Source: Burkholderia sp. WSM2230 (lineage in GTDB: Bacteria > Pseudomonadota > Gammaproteobacteria > Burkholderiales > Burkholderiaceae). Taken from it: a stretch of DNA of 64,000 nt. A model generated the notes under the pieces. The model was not told the origin of the DNA. It saw only the letters and a list, made by a program, of their open reading frames with translations, and searched no databases. A program made the translations under genes and the position numbers. The stretch covers positions 62,001 through 126,000 of the forward strand of contig NZ_AXAJ01000013.1 in NCBI RefSeq assembly GCF_000472445.1, given 5' to 3'. Below are positions 18,124-26,878 of the stretch, piece after piece (positions within the stretch are counted from its first letter, which is position 1; each line of letters starts with the position of its first letter).

Positions 18124-19329
18124 TTACTCGACGGCGCCCGAACCGAACACTTCTGTGTGAATCCGCGCCGGGTCCACGCCTAGCGCCGTCAGTGCATCGC
18201 GCTGCGCGCGCATGAACGGCACCGGGCCGCAGATGTAGTAGTCCGCATCCGGCACGATCACACGGTCCGCGATTTTCGCCACATCGAGACGACCGTCGAA
18301 ATCGTAGTCGACGCCCTTCCGGTCGGCTGCATCAACGGCTTCATAGAACACCACGCGCCTCACGTTCGGATGCGAGGCGACGGTCTCGTTGAGCCACTCG
18401 CGAAACGCATGCACGCGGCTGTTGCGGCAAGCGTGCACGAAAGTAACGCTGCGCTCGCTGCCGTCGGCCAGCAGCGTCGACAGCATAGACGTCATCGGCG
18501 TCACACCCACGCCGCCGCTAATCAGCACAACCGGCGTGGCCTTCTTGCGCTCGAGCGTGAAGTCGCCCATCGGCGCGCTCACATGCACGATGGTGCCCTC
18601 TTCAACATCGGCGTGAAGCAGGTTCGACACATGGCCGGGCGCCGCGTCTTCGCGGCCGTCTTCACGCTTCACCGAGATGCGCAGCCACTTGCCGTGCGGC
18701 GCATCCGACAAGCTGTACTGGCGCGGCTGATCCACCCCCAGCCTGTCGACAAAGCGCGTCACGCTCACATACTGGCCCGGTTCGAAGCCGCATGCGGCGG
18801 CGCCGTCGGCGGGGGTCAGGTAGAACGACGTGATTTCGTCGCTCTCGACCTGTTTGCGCGCCACCTTGAACGGGCGGAAGCCGCTCCACGCAGCGCCTTC
18901 GTAAAGCTTTGCCTCAGTGCCCACAAAGATATTCGCGAGTTGCCCGTAAGCGACTTGCCAGGCGTCGAGCGTCGGCTGATCGACCGCGTCGCCGAGCACA
19001 TCGACAATGGCGCCCAAGAGATGGCGACCGACAATCGGATAGTGCTCCGGCCGGATGTTCAGGCTCGCGTGCTTGTTGGCGATCCGCGAGACGGCCGGGC
19101 CGAGCGCACCCAGATTGTCGATGTTGGCCGCGTACGCATATACCGCGCGAGCAAGCGTTTCCGGCTGATTGCCGCTTTGCTGATGCGTCTGGTTGAACAG
19201 ATTCTTCAGCTCCGGATGATGCGCGAACATGCGCTTGTAGAAATGCTTGGTGATGGTCGTGCCATGTTCGGCGAGGACGGGAACGGTTGCTTTGACGCGG
19301 GCAATCTGGTCGGCGGTAAGGGCGGTCAT
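18124..19329 (-). CDS. hmp: Flavohemoprotein, nitric oxide dioxygenase
   Basis: Oxidises nitric oxide to nitrate with O2 and NAD(P)H, protecting the cytosol from nitrosative stress. The 401-residue protein has a globin domain (1-138) with proximal haem His87 in NKHASL and distal Tyr31 in HFYKRMF, then an FAD domain with RQYSLS, and a C-terminal NAD domain with GGVGVTPMTSML and the tail EVFGSG. Domain order and length match E. coli Hmp (396 aa). Its start has a good AAGGAG ribosome binding site, and an NsrR-like operator lies 16 bases upstream of the ATG. Confidence 0.96.
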   Translation of the reverse strand: MTALTADQIARVKATVPVLAEHGTTITKHFYKRMFAHHPELKNLFNQTHQQSGNQPETLARAVYAYAANIDNLGALGPAVSRIANKHASLNIRPEHYPIVGRHLLGAIVDVLGDAVDQPTLDAWQVAYGQLANIFVGTEAKLYEGAAWSGFRPFKVARKQVESDEITSFYLTPADGAAACGFEPGQYVSVTRFVDRLGVDQPRQYSLSDAPHGKWLRISVKREDGREDAAPGHVSNLLHADVEEGTIVHVSAPMGDFTLERKKATPVVLISGGVGVTPMTSMLSTLLADGSERSVTFVHACRNSRVHAFREWLNETVASHPNVRRVVFYEAVDAADRKGVDYDFDGRLDVAKIADRVIVPDADYYICGPVPFMRAQRDALTALGVDPARIHTEVFGSGAVE

Positions 19330-19344
19330 TTGTACTTCTCCTTA

Positions 19345-19367
19345 AAGATGCACATAAGATACATCTT
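19345..19367 (-). promoter_or_regulatory. NsrR-type operator upstream of hmp
   Basis: An 11-1-11 inverted repeat with outer arms AAGATG (19345-19350) and CATCTT (19362-19367) fits the NsrR consensus of beta-proteobacteria, AAGATGYATTT and its mirror. NsrR is an iron-sulfur repressor released by nitric oxide. The site overlaps the likely minus-10 region (TATCTT on the minus strand), consistent with repression. Confidence 0.7.
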
Positions 19368-19449
19368 AAAGATGACAGTTTCGCTCAGACAGATTGTCGC
19401 AGGCGGATAGCCAGCAACCTTGGATACCTACACGAATCGGACCGAGTGC

Positions 19450-20004
19450 CTAGCCGTGATCGCGATCATGCTGCCAGAGCACGTCGGTGCCGCCGTCAGC
19501 GCGGTTGAGCACGCGCGCAAGCACGAACAGAAGATCCGACAGACGGTTCACATATTGACGCGGCGCCGCGTTGACCGCTTCTTCTTCGCCGAGCGCGACG
19601 ATCGCCCGCTCGGCGCGGCGGCAAACCGTGCGGCAGACGTGCGCGAGCGACGCCGCCCGCGAGCCGCCCGGCAAAATGAATTCCTTGAGCGGCGGCAATG
19701 CCGCGTTGTAGTCGGCAAGCCAGCTGTCGAGTTGAGCAAGATGGCGGTCGGTGATCATCGTGTGGCCCGGAATGCAAAGCTCGCCGCCCAGATCGAACAG
19801 GTCGTGCTGGATCGCCAGTAACGCGGCCCGCACGTTCTCCGGCAGGCTTTCGCACAACAGCACGCCGAGATTCGAGTTGAGTTCGTCCACGTCGCCGATT
19901 GCGGCGATGCGCGCGCTGTCCTTGCGCACGCGCCGGCCATCGCCGAGGCCGGTGGTGCCGTCGTCGCCGGTACGCGTGGCAATCTTGCTCAGGCGGTTAC
20001 CCAT
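19450..20004 (-). CDS. ATP:cob(I)alamin adenosyltransferase, PduO type
   Basis: Transfers the adenosyl group of ATP to cob(I)alamin to make coenzyme B12 in the cytosol. The 184-residue protein has the family motifs in order: TRTGDDGTTGLGDGRRVRKD near the N-terminus, DELNSNLGV, and the RTVCRRAER ATP/cobalamin segment, followed by YVNRLSDLLFVLAR. Length is typical of the PduO/MMAB trimeric enzyme. No cobalamin biosynthesis or B12-dependent gene is adjacent, so it probably serves salvage. A minus-10 box TATAAT lies upstream at 20156-20161. No cobalamin riboswitch was recognised in the leader. Confidence 0.92.
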   Translation of the reverse strand: MGNRLSKIATRTGDDGTTGLGDGRRVRKDSARIAAIGDVDELNSNLGVLLCESLPENVRAALLAIQHDLFDLGGELCIPGHTMITDRHLAQLDSWLADYNAALPPLKEFILPGGSRAASLAHVCRTVCRRAERAIVALGEEEAVNAAPRQYVNRLSDLLFVLARVLNRADGGTDVLWQHDRDHG

Positions 20005-20155
20005 GATGTCTCCCCATTCGATCAGTGATGATGCGGGCGCAGGTTAGGCTTTACCCGTTGCAGCAGCCGACAGCCTCGTCAGCGCATCGAGGCCTGTCTG
20101 TGCACGACGTTGGCCACCGCGCTAACCATCTTGCGCGCATCCCGCGGCCGCCGCC

Positions 20156-20161
20156 ATTATA
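20156..20161 (-). promoter_or_regulatory. Candidate minus-10 box of the cobalamin adenosyltransferase gene
   Basis: The minus strand reads TATAAT exactly, in an otherwise very GC-rich region, and points to the gene starting at 20004 with a leader of about 145 bases. The corresponding minus-35 (around 20179-20184) is poor. Confidence 0.4.
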
Positions 20162-20316
20162 GGAGCGATGGGTGGGCGAGGCGCGAGGAGGCAGCGCAGC
20201 AAGCGCGCACGATGCAGACCCAAGCGGGCTCACAAGCGATCGGCGTAGAATGAAACACCTGCTGCAAAGCGGTTCGCAACGCTTCGCCAGAATTCGCAGC
20301 AACTATTTTCATGTGG

Positions 20317-20485
20317 CCAGAGTCAGCGCTTAGCCTGGTCGAAACCATAGGTGGGACCGGAGGAAGCGCTAAAGCGCTAATTCCGGTCGAAACCATAGGT
20401 GGGACCAGAGCAAGCGCTAAAGCGCTAACTCTGGTCGAAACCATAGGTGGGACCAGAGTAAGCGCTAAAGCGCTAACTCTGGTCG
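20317..20485. repeat. Tandem 48-bp hairpin repeat array
   Basis: Three 48-bp units begin at 20335, 20383 and 20431, with a partial fourth at 20479 and a degenerate half-unit at 20317. Each boundary forms a long hairpin of about 32 bases (20356-20387, 20404-20435, 20452-20483) with outer arms ACCAGAG and CTCTGGT and an inner AGCGCT-AA-AGCGCT. The spacer CGAAACCATAGGTGGG is constant. In the first hairpin the outer arm is ACCGGA with TCCGGT, a compensated base-pair change, and at another arm position C-A in the second hairpin becomes T-A in the third. This suggests that the fold, not only the sequence, is maintained. Confidence 0.85.
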
Positions 20486-20500
20486 ACAACGGAGACATGC

Positions 20501-21916
20501 GTGAATAATCCTGTTCCCCTGGCCCCGCTGCGCCGGCCGTTCCCCGCCGAGCTGCTCAGCGCGCTCACCGACGCCTTCGGCGAACGCGTATCGGTCGCCC
20601 AAGCCGTGCGCGAACACCATGGCCGCGACGAATCGCCGTTCGATCCGCAACTGCCCGACGCCGTCGTGTTCGCCCGCAGCACCGAAGACGTTCAGACCAT
20701 CGTCAGACTCTGCGGCCAGTTCAACGTGCCCATCATTCCGTACGGTAACGGCTCGTCGCTCGAAGGACATCTGCTCGCGGTGCAAGGCGGCGTGTCCATC
20801 GATCTGTCGGAAATGAACCGCGTGCTGTCGATCAACGCCGAAGATCTGACAGTCACCGTCGAGCCCGGCATCTCGCGCAAGCAGCTAAACGAGGCGCTGC
20901 GCGACACCGGTCTGTTTTTCCCAATCGATCCGGGCGCGGACGCCAGCATCGGCGGCATGTCGGCCACGCGCGCGTCCGGTACCAACGCGGTGCGCTACGG
21001 CACGATGCGCGAGAACGTGCTCGGGCTGACCGTCGTGCTGGCCGACGGACGTGTCATCAAAACCGGAACGCGGGCGCGCAAGTCGTCCGCGGGTTACGAC
21101 CTCACGCGTCTTTTCGTCGGCTCGGAGGGCACGCTTGGCGTCATCACGGAAATCACCGTGCGCCTGTATCCGCAGCCGGAAGCCGTGTCTGCCGCGGTCT
21201 GCGCGTTTCCGTCGATGGGCGACGCGGTGCGCGCCGTCATCGAAACCATTCAGATCGGCGTGCCGATCGCCCGCGTGGAATTCGTCGACGCGCTCGCGAT
21301 CCGCTCCATCAACCGGCATTCGAATCTGACGTTGCGCGAAGCGCCCACGTTGTTCTTCGAGTTTCACGGCACCGAAGCAGGCGTGCAGGAACAGGCAGAA
21401 CTCGTGCAGGAACTCGCCGCGCAGAACGGCGGCGAAGGGTTCGAATGGGCGACGCGGCCGGAAGATCGTAGCCGCCTGTGGAACGCGCGCCACAACGCCT
21501 ATTTCGCGATGCTGCAATTGAAGCCGGGTTGCCGCGCCGTCACGACCGACGTCTGCGTGCCGATCTCGCGCCTCGCGGAATGCGTCGTTGAAACGGAGCA
21601 GGATCTGGAGAGCTCGCCGCTGCCGTGCCCGATTGTCGGCCATGTCGGCGACGGGAATTTCCACGTGGCGATCCTGATCGATCCGAACAAGCCGGAGGAA
21701 CTGGTCGAGGCCGAGCGTCTGAACCATCGCATCGTGCAGCGCGCGTTGCGCATGGACGGCACATGCACCGGCGAGCACGGCGTCGGCCTCCATAAAATGG
21801 ATTTTCTGCTGGAAGAACACGGCGATGTCGCGGTCGATACAATGCGCTCGATCAAGCACGCGCTCGACCCGCACAATCTGATGAACCCCGGCAAGATCTT
21901 TAGCTGGGCGGCATGA
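20501..21916 (+). CDS. FAD-linked oxidase, probable D-lactate dehydrogenase (cytochrome)
   Basis: A 471-residue flavoprotein of the FAD_binding_4/FAD-oxidase_C family. It has the PP-loop-like FAD segment IPYGNGSSLEGH, the IDPGADASIGGM and ATRASGTNAVRYGTM segments, GYDLTRLFVGSEGTLG, and the C-terminal VGHVGDGNFH and CTGEHGVGLHKM motifs with metal-binding His residues. Sequence style is that of mitochondrial-type D-lactate dehydrogenase (Dld1/LDHD), which passes electrons from D-2-hydroxyacids to cytochrome c or the quinone pool. It lies upstream of glcDEF, so D-lactate or another 2-hydroxyacid is a likely substrate. The start is GTG 20501 with GGAG just upstream, immediately after the hairpin array. 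Confidence 0.85.
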   Translation: MNNPVPLAPLRRPFPAELLSALTDAFGERVSVAQAVREHHGRDESPFDPQLPDAVVFARSTEDVQTIVRLCGQFNVPIIPYGNGSSLEGHLLAVQGGVSIDLSEMNRVLSINAEDLTVTVEPGISRKQLNEALRDTGLFFPIDPGADASIGGMSATRASGTNAVRYGTMRENVLGLTVVLADGRVIKTGTRARKSSAGYDLTRLFVGSEGTLGVITEITVRLYPQPEAVSAAVCAFPSMGDAVRAVIETIQIGVPIARVEFVDALAIRSINRHSNLTLREAPTLFFEFHGTEAGVQEQAELVQELAAQNGGEGFEWATRPEDRSRLWNARHNAYFAMLQLKPGCRAVTTDVCVPISRLAECVVETEQDLESSPLPCPIVGHVGDGNFHVAILIDPNKPEELVEAERLNHRIVQRALRMDGTCTGEHGVGLHKMDFLLEEHGDVAVDTMRSIKHALDPHNLMNPGKIFSWAA

Positions 21917-22077
21917 TGTGCGAGGCGCTGCATCATCGGTCGGCGCAGCATAATACGTAACCGGGTCGCAAATGAGCGGTAACTGAGCAGCAACCGGGCA
22001 GGTCCGACCGCCATGACGGCCGCCTGCAACGCCCGCGCCGACGAGCGAAGGGCGAAAGGCAAGAGGAGACGACGCAC

Positions 22078-23571
22078 ATGAACGCACCCGCCGAATTGTC
22101 GGCAGAAGTTCTCGCCCAGCGCCAGCGTGAAGTCGTGCAGGCGCTGATGGCGGTACTGCCGAACCACTGTCTGCTGTATCGCGACGAAGACACAGTCGCC
22201 TACGACTGCGACGGCCTCGCCGCGTATCGCCGGCTGCCGCTTGCGGTTGCCCTGCCCGAAACCGAGTCGCAAGTGCAGCGCATCGTGCAGATCTGCCACC
22301 GCCTCGACGTGCCCATCGTGCCGCGCGGCGCGGGCACCGGCCTGTCCGGCGGCGCAATGCCGATTCGCCACGGCGTGGTCGTTTCGCTCGCGCGCTTCAG
22401 AAAGATCATCGAAGTCGACTCGTACGCGCGGACCGCCACGGTGCAGCCGGGCGTGCGCAATCTGTCGATTTCCGAAGCCGCCGCACCGTACGGCCTGTAT
22501 TACGCGCCGGACCCGTCGTCGCAGATTGCCTGCACGATCGGCGGCAACGTCTCCGAGAATTCGGGCGGCGTGCACTGCCTGAAATACGGCCTCACCGTGC
22601 ACAACGTGCTGCGCGTGCGCGCCGTGACCATGGAAGGCGAGATCGTCGAATTCGGTTCGCTCGGGCCGGACGCGCCGGGCCTCGATCTGCTCGCGGTTCT
22701 GATCGGCAGTGAAGGCATGTTCGCGATCGTCACCGAGGTTACCGTCAAGCTGATCCCGAAACCGCAAACGGCGCAGGTCATCATGGCCAGTTTCGACGAC
22801 GTGGTGAAAGGCGGCGATGCGGTCGCCGGCATTATCGCGGCGGGCATCATTCCGGCGGGCCTCGAGATGATGGACAAGCCGGCTACGCGCGCCGTCGAAG
22901 AATTCGTGCACGCCGGCTACGACCTCGACGCGGCGGCAATTCTGCTGTGCGAATCCGACGGCACGCCAGAGGAAGTCGCCGACGAAATCGTGCGCATGAC
23001 GGCGGTGCTGCGCGAGCACGGCGCGACCCGCATCCAGATTTCGCGCACGGAAAACGAGCGGCTGCGTTTCTGGTCCGGCCGCAAGAACGCGTTCCCTGCC
23101 GCGGGCCGCATTTCGCCCGACTACTACTGCATGGACGGCACCGTGCCGCGCCGCAGTATCGGGCCGCTGCTCTCGCGCATCGAAGAGATGGAGAAGAAGT
23201 ACGGCCTGCGCTGCATCAACGTCTTCCATGCCGGCGACGGCAACATGCATCCGCTCATCCTTTTCAACGGCAATGACCAGGACGAATGGCATCGCGCCGA
23301 AGCGTTCGGCTCGGACATCCTTGAAGCCTGCGTCGAGCTGGGCGGCACGGTGACGGGCGAGCACGGCGTCGGCATCGAGAAAATCAACTCGATGTGCGTG
23401 CAGTTCTCGCCCGAGGAGCGGGATGCGTTCCACGCCGTCAAACGCGCTTTCGATCCGCCCGGCCTGCTCAATCCGGACAAGGGAATCCCCACCCGGGCGC
23501 GCTGCGCCGAATACGGCAAGATGCACGTGCGCGGCGGTCTACTGCCGCATCCGGAGCTGCCGCGCTTCTAA
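22078..23571 (+). CDS. glcD: Glycolate oxidase, FAD-linked subunit GlcD
   Basis: Catalytic subunit of the membrane-associated glycolate dehydrogenase GlcDEF that converts glycolate to glyoxylate. The 497-residue protein (E. coli GlcD 499) has the FAD-binding segments VPRGAGTGLSGGAMP, DPSSQIACTIGGNVSENSGG and LLAVLIGSEGMFAIVTEV, and the C-terminal FHAGDGNMHP and TVTGEHGVGIEK motifs. It is separated by 161 bases from the lactate dehydrogenase-like gene and precedes glcE by 135 bases. AGGAG stands about 16 bases before the ATG. The regulator glcC is not in the window. Confidence 0.94.
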   Translation: MNAPAELSAEVLAQRQREVVQALMAVLPNHCLLYRDEDTVAYDCDGLAAYRRLPLAVALPETESQVQRIVQICHRLDVPIVPRGAGTGLSGGAMPIRHGVVVSLARFRKIIEVDSYARTATVQPGVRNLSISEAAAPYGLYYAPDPSSQIACTIGGNVSENSGGVHCLKYGLTVHNVLRVRAVTMEGEIVEFGSLGPDAPGLDLLAVLIGSEGMFAIVTEVTVKLIPKPQTAQVIMASFDDVVKGGDAVAGIIAAGIIPAGLEMMDKPATRAVEEFVHAGYDLDAAAILLCESDGTPEEVADEIVRMTAVLREHGATRIQISRTENERLRFWSGRKNAFPAAGRISPDYYCMDGTVPRRSIGPLLSRIEEMEKKYGLRCINVFHAGDGNMHPLILFNGNDQDEWHRAEAFGSDILEACVELGGTVTGEHGVGIEKINSMCVQFSPEERDAFHAVKRAFDPPGLLNPDKGIPTRARCAEYGKMHVRGGLLPHPELPRF

Positions 23572-23706
23572 TCCACGCATCGCGCATAGCCCGTCGCGGC
23601 GGGGTTTCCCGCAGCCCACCCTGATTACCCGGATGCGGGTCCGCTCCGGGTTGCCAGCGAGCCCCCGCCCGGTACAATCGTTCGAAACACAACGAAGCAG
23701 GGCATC

Positions 23707-24795
23707 ATGGAAGAGGACGACATCGTCGCCATGTGGTCGGAGCGCGTGCGTTCCGCCAGCGCCGAGGGACGCGCGTTGCGCGTGCGCGGCGGCGGCACGA
23801 AAGACTGGTACGGTCAGACCCTGGAAGGCGAGATCCTCGACACGCGCGCCTATCGCGGCATCATCGCGTACGACCCGGCGGAACTGGTGATCACCGCGCG
23901 CGCCGGCACTCCGCTTCTGGAGATCGAAGCCGCGCTCGCGGAACACAATCAGATGCTCGCCTTCGAGCCGCCGCATTTTGGGCCGCAGGCAACCTTCGGC
24001 GGCTGCGTGGCCGCGGGCATCGCTGGTCCGCGCCGTCCGTCGGCCGGCGCGGCGCGCGACTTCGTGCTCGGCGCGGTCATCATGAACGGTCACGGACAAA
24101 CGCTGCACTTCGGCGGCCAGGTGGTGAAAAACGTCGCCGGCTACGACGTCTCGCGTTTGATGGCGGGCTCGCTCGGCACGCTCGGGCTGATCCTCGAATT
24201 GTCGCTGAAGGTGCTGCCGCAGCCGCAAGCAGAAGCCACGCTCAAGTTCGACATGAACGGCACCGACGCCGTGCGCAAGCTCAACGAATGGGGCGGTCGG
24301 CCATTGCCGATCACCGCGAGCGCCTGGCGCCACGGCACGCTCGCCGTGCGTCTCGCGGGCGCGGAAACCGCGGTCAAGTCCGCGCGCTCGTCGCTAGGCG
24401 GCGAAGTCGTCGACGCAGTGGAGGCCGAACGCTTCTGGGCGGGCCTGCGCGAGCAGACCGACTCGTTTTTCGCGGCGATTCCGCCAAAGGCCGCGCTGTG
24501 GCGGCTCGCGTTGCCGTCCATCACCGAGCCGCTGCAACTGCCCGGCGCGCAACTGATGGAATGGGGCGGCGCCCAGCGCTGGTGGATCACGGACACCGAC
24601 GCGCAAACGGTGCGCATCAGCGCGAAGCAGGCCGGCGGCCACGCCACCATCTTTCGCACCGGCCTCGGCTACGACCGCGGCGCCGGCGTGTTCACACCGC
24701 TTCCCGCGCCGCTGATGAAAATCCATCGCGGCCTGAAAACCGCTTTCGATCCGGCCCGCATCTTCAATCGCGGCCGTCTCTACCCTGACTTCTGA
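23707..24795 (+). CDS. glcE: Glycolate oxidase subunit GlcE
   Basis: Second FAD-binding subunit of glycolate dehydrogenase. The 362-residue protein has only the N-terminal FAD domain, with RVRGGGTKDWYGQ, FGPQATFGGCVAAGIAGPRRP and GYDVSRLMAGSLGTLG, and a short C-terminal part, as in E. coli GlcE (350 aa). It ends 7 bases before glcF, so the two are translated together. GlcE is needed for activity of the complex but is not thought to bind substrate on its own. Confidence 0.93.
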   Translation: MEEDDIVAMWSERVRSASAEGRALRVRGGGTKDWYGQTLEGEILDTRAYRGIIAYDPAELVITARAGTPLLEIEAALAEHNQMLAFEPPHFGPQATFGGCVAAGIAGPRRPSAGAARDFVLGAVIMNGHGQTLHFGGQVVKNVAGYDVSRLMAGSLGTLGLILELSLKVLPQPQAEATLKFDMNGTDAVRKLNEWGGRPLPITASAWRHGTLAVRLAGAETAVKSARSSLGGEVVDAVEAERFWAGLREQTDSFFAAIPPKAALWRLALPSITEPLQLPGAQLMEWGGAQRWWITDTDAQTVRISAKQAGGHATIFRTGLGYDRGAGVFTPLPAPLMKIHRGLKTAFDPARIFNRGRLYPDF

Positions 24796-24802
24796 GCGCG
24801 CG

Positions 24803-26029
24803 ATGCAAACCAATCTCGCGGACTTCATTCGCAACACGCCCGATGGCGACGAAGCCGACGCCATTCTGCGCAACTGTGTGCACTGCGGTTTCTGCACCGC
24901 CACCTGCCCGACCTATCAACTGCTTGGCGACGAACTCGACGGCCCGCGCGGCCGCATCTATCTGATCAAGCAGATGGTGGAAGGCGCAGAGGTGACGCGC
25001 AGCACGCAGGTGCATCTCGACCGGTGCCTCACCTGCCGCAATTGCGAGACCACATGCCCTTCCGGCGTGCAATACGGCAAGCTCGTCGAAATCGGCCGCA
25101 AGATCACGGAGCAAAAAGTGACGCGCCCGCTCGGCCAGCGCCTCACGCGCAGACTGCTCGCGAGCTTCGTGCCGAACAGCGCGCTGTTCACGCCGACCAT
25201 GCGCCTTGGCCAGCATTTCCGCGCGCTTTTGCCGAGAAAACTACGCGACAAGGTGCCGGCGCGGCAGCGCCCGCTCGAGTGGCCAAGCGCGAAACACGCC
25301 CGCAAGATGCTGATGCTCGCTGGCTGCGTGCAACCGTCGATGATGCCCAACGTCAACACGGCGACCGCGCGTGTGCTCGATGCACTCGGCATTGAAACAG
25401 TGGTCGCGCCGGATGCCGGCTGCTGCGGCGCGATCCGCCTGCATCTCGGCTACAACGACGAAGCGCTCGACGACATGCGCGCCAACATCGACGCATGGTG
25501 GCCGTATGTCGAAGAAGGCGTCGAGGCGATCGTGATGAACGCGTCGGGCTGTGGCGCGACGGTGAAGGAATACGCGCACCTGTTGCGCGACGATCCGGCG
25601 TATGCGGAGAAAGCCCGCCGCATCGTCGAATTGACACGCGACATTGCCGAGATCCTGCCGGACTTCGAGGAAGAACTCGTAGCGGTTACGCGCCGCCGTG
25701 CGATCCATACGGTCGCGTTTCATCCGCCCTGCACGTTGCAGCATGGACAGCAGGTGCGCGGCACGGTAGAGCATCTGCTGACGAAGCTCGGCGTGGAAGT
25801 GCGCCTGCCTGCCGACAATCATCTGTGCTGCGGCTCCGCGGGCACGTACTCGCTGACGCAGCCGAAGCTCTCCTACGCGCTGCGCGATCAGAAGCTCGAG
25901 CGGTTGCATGCGCAGGAGCCGCAGGTGATCGTGTCCGCGAACGTCGGCTGCATTTCGCATCTGCAAAGCGGCACGTCGACGCCGGTTGCGCACTGGATCG
26001 AACTGGTCGAGCACATGCTGTCCGTATAA
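24803..26029 (+). CDS. glcF: Glycolate oxidase iron-sulfur subunit GlcF
   Basis: Electron-transfer subunit of glycolate dehydrogenase, at the cytoplasmic face of the membrane. The 408-residue protein has two ferredoxin-type 4Fe-4S motifs (CVHCGFCTATCP and CLTCRNCETTCP, both within the first 80 residues) and two C-terminal CCG domains (GCCGAIRLH and HLCCGSAGTY), the layout of GlcF and related heterodisulfide-reductase-like subunits. Length equals E. coli GlcF (407 aa). It completes the glcDEF cluster and is followed after 46 bases by a yggS homologue. Confidence 0.95.
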   Translation: MQTNLADFIRNTPDGDEADAILRNCVHCGFCTATCPTYQLLGDELDGPRGRIYLIKQMVEGAEVTRSTQVHLDRCLTCRNCETTCPSGVQYGKLVEIGRKITEQKVTRPLGQRLTRRLLASFVPNSALFTPTMRLGQHFRALLPRKLRDKVPARQRPLEWPSAKHARKMLMLAGCVQPSMMPNVNTATARVLDALGIETVVAPDAGCCGAIRLHLGYNDEALDDMRANIDAWWPYVEEGVEAIVMNASGCGATVKEYAHLLRDDPAYAEKARRIVELTRDIAEILPDFEEELVAVTRRRAIHTVAFHPPCTLQHGQQVRGTVEHLLTKLGVEVRLPADNHLCCGSAGTYSLTQPKLSYALRDQKLERLHAQEPQVIVSANVGCISHLQSGTSTPVAHWIELVEHMLSV

Positions 26030-26075
26030 TCGGGGCATCGACTTTATTGACCTTAGGTCCGCTCCGGTTCGTTCC

Positions 26076-26774
26076 ATGCCCGATCTGATTCATAACCTCG
26101 AAGCGGTGCAGCAGCGCATCGCCATGGCCGCGCACGTGGCGGGACGCGACGCGCGTTCGATTGCGCTGCTGGCGGTGTCCAAGACGTTCCCCGCCGAAGA
26201 CGTGCGCGCCGCGCACGCGGCCGGCCAGCGCGCGTTCGGCGAAAACTACGTGCAGGAAGCGCTCACCAAGATCGAAGCGCTCGGCGATCTGCGTGCTTCA
26301 CTCGAATGGCATTTCATCGGTCCGTTGCAGTCGAACAAGACGCGGCCGGTAGCCGAGCATTTCGATTGGGTGCATTCAGTCGACCGGCTGAAGATTGCGC
26401 AGCGGCTTTCCGAGCAGCGGCCGGACAAGCTGCCGCCGCTTAACGTGTGCTTGCAGGTCAATATCAGCGGCGAGGCGTCGAAAAGCGGCGTCAGCGTCGA
26501 GGAGGCCGTGCAAGTGGCGAGAGAAATTGCAGCGCTGCCCAGGCTCCGGTTGCGCGGATTGATGGCCATTCCCGAGCCGGCCGGCAACATCGACGAGCAA
26601 CGCGTGCCGCATCGCCGCCTGCGCGAGCTGTTCGGGCGTCTGCGCGGCGACGGCTTGCAACTCGATACGCTTTCCATGGGCATGTCGAGCGATCTCGAGG
26701 CCGCCGTGCTCGAAGGCGCGACGATCGTGCGCGTGGGCACAGCGATCTTCGGCGCACGCGACTATTCGCATTAG
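26076..26774 (+). CDS. YggS family PLP homeostasis protein
   Basis: A single-domain alanine-racemase-fold protein of 232 residues that carries pyridoxal 5'-phosphate on Lys36 (LLAVSKTFP) and has the FGENYVQEA and SMGMSSDLEAAV motifs of the YggS/PLPBP family. It has no known catalytic activity and buffers free PLP, affecting amino-acid and keto-acid pools. It precedes proC, an association found across bacteria. The start at 26076 (MPDLIHNLEA) is supported by the family N-terminus; an upstream extension would overlap the end of glcF. Confidence 0.94.
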   Translation: MPDLIHNLEAVQQRIAMAAHVAGRDARSIALLAVSKTFPAEDVRAAHAAGQRAFGENYVQEALTKIEALGDLRASLEWHFIGPLQSNKTRPVAEHFDWVHSVDRLKIAQRLSEQRPDKLPPLNVCLQVNISGEASKSGVSVEEAVQVAREIAALPRLRLRGLMAIPEPAGNIDEQRVPHRRLRELFGRLRGDGLQLDTLSMGMSSDLEAAVLEGATIVRVGTAIFGARDYSH

Positions 26775-26878
26775 CGGTTGTGGACGCGCTTACTATGGCC
26801 CATGCAGCGGTTGCGCCACGGTTGGGCAGCCGTCACGAACACAGCTTCAGAAGCTCAATCAAACCTTCCCGGAACATC

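Larger units (their letters stand above)
20005..20500. other. Intergenic region with a promoter and a hairpin repeat array
   Basis: The left part (20005-20316) carries the likely promoter of the adenosyltransferase gene and no supported gene. The right part (20317-20485) is a tandem 48-bp hairpin array ending 15 bases before the downstream oxidase start. A 65-codon frame through the repeats has no ribosome binding site and is probably a by-product of the 48-bp (16-codon) period. Confidence 0.6.

Noticed and set aside
20005..20160. Cobalamin riboswitch in the leader of the adenosyltransferase gene
   Set aside because: No B12-box-like element (GCCACTG) or the expected stems were found in the roughly 145-base leader.
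20317..20485. The repeats as a CRISPR array
   Set aside because: The whole 48-bp unit repeats, so there are no distinct spacers, and no cas gene is present.
20311..20508. A 65-codon frame with 16-residue repeats that ends over the start of the lactate dehydrogenase-like gene
   Set aside because: The 16-residue period follows from the 48-bp repeat. There is no ribosome binding site, and the reverse strand also has an open frame. The hairpin and covariation explain the sequence better than coding.
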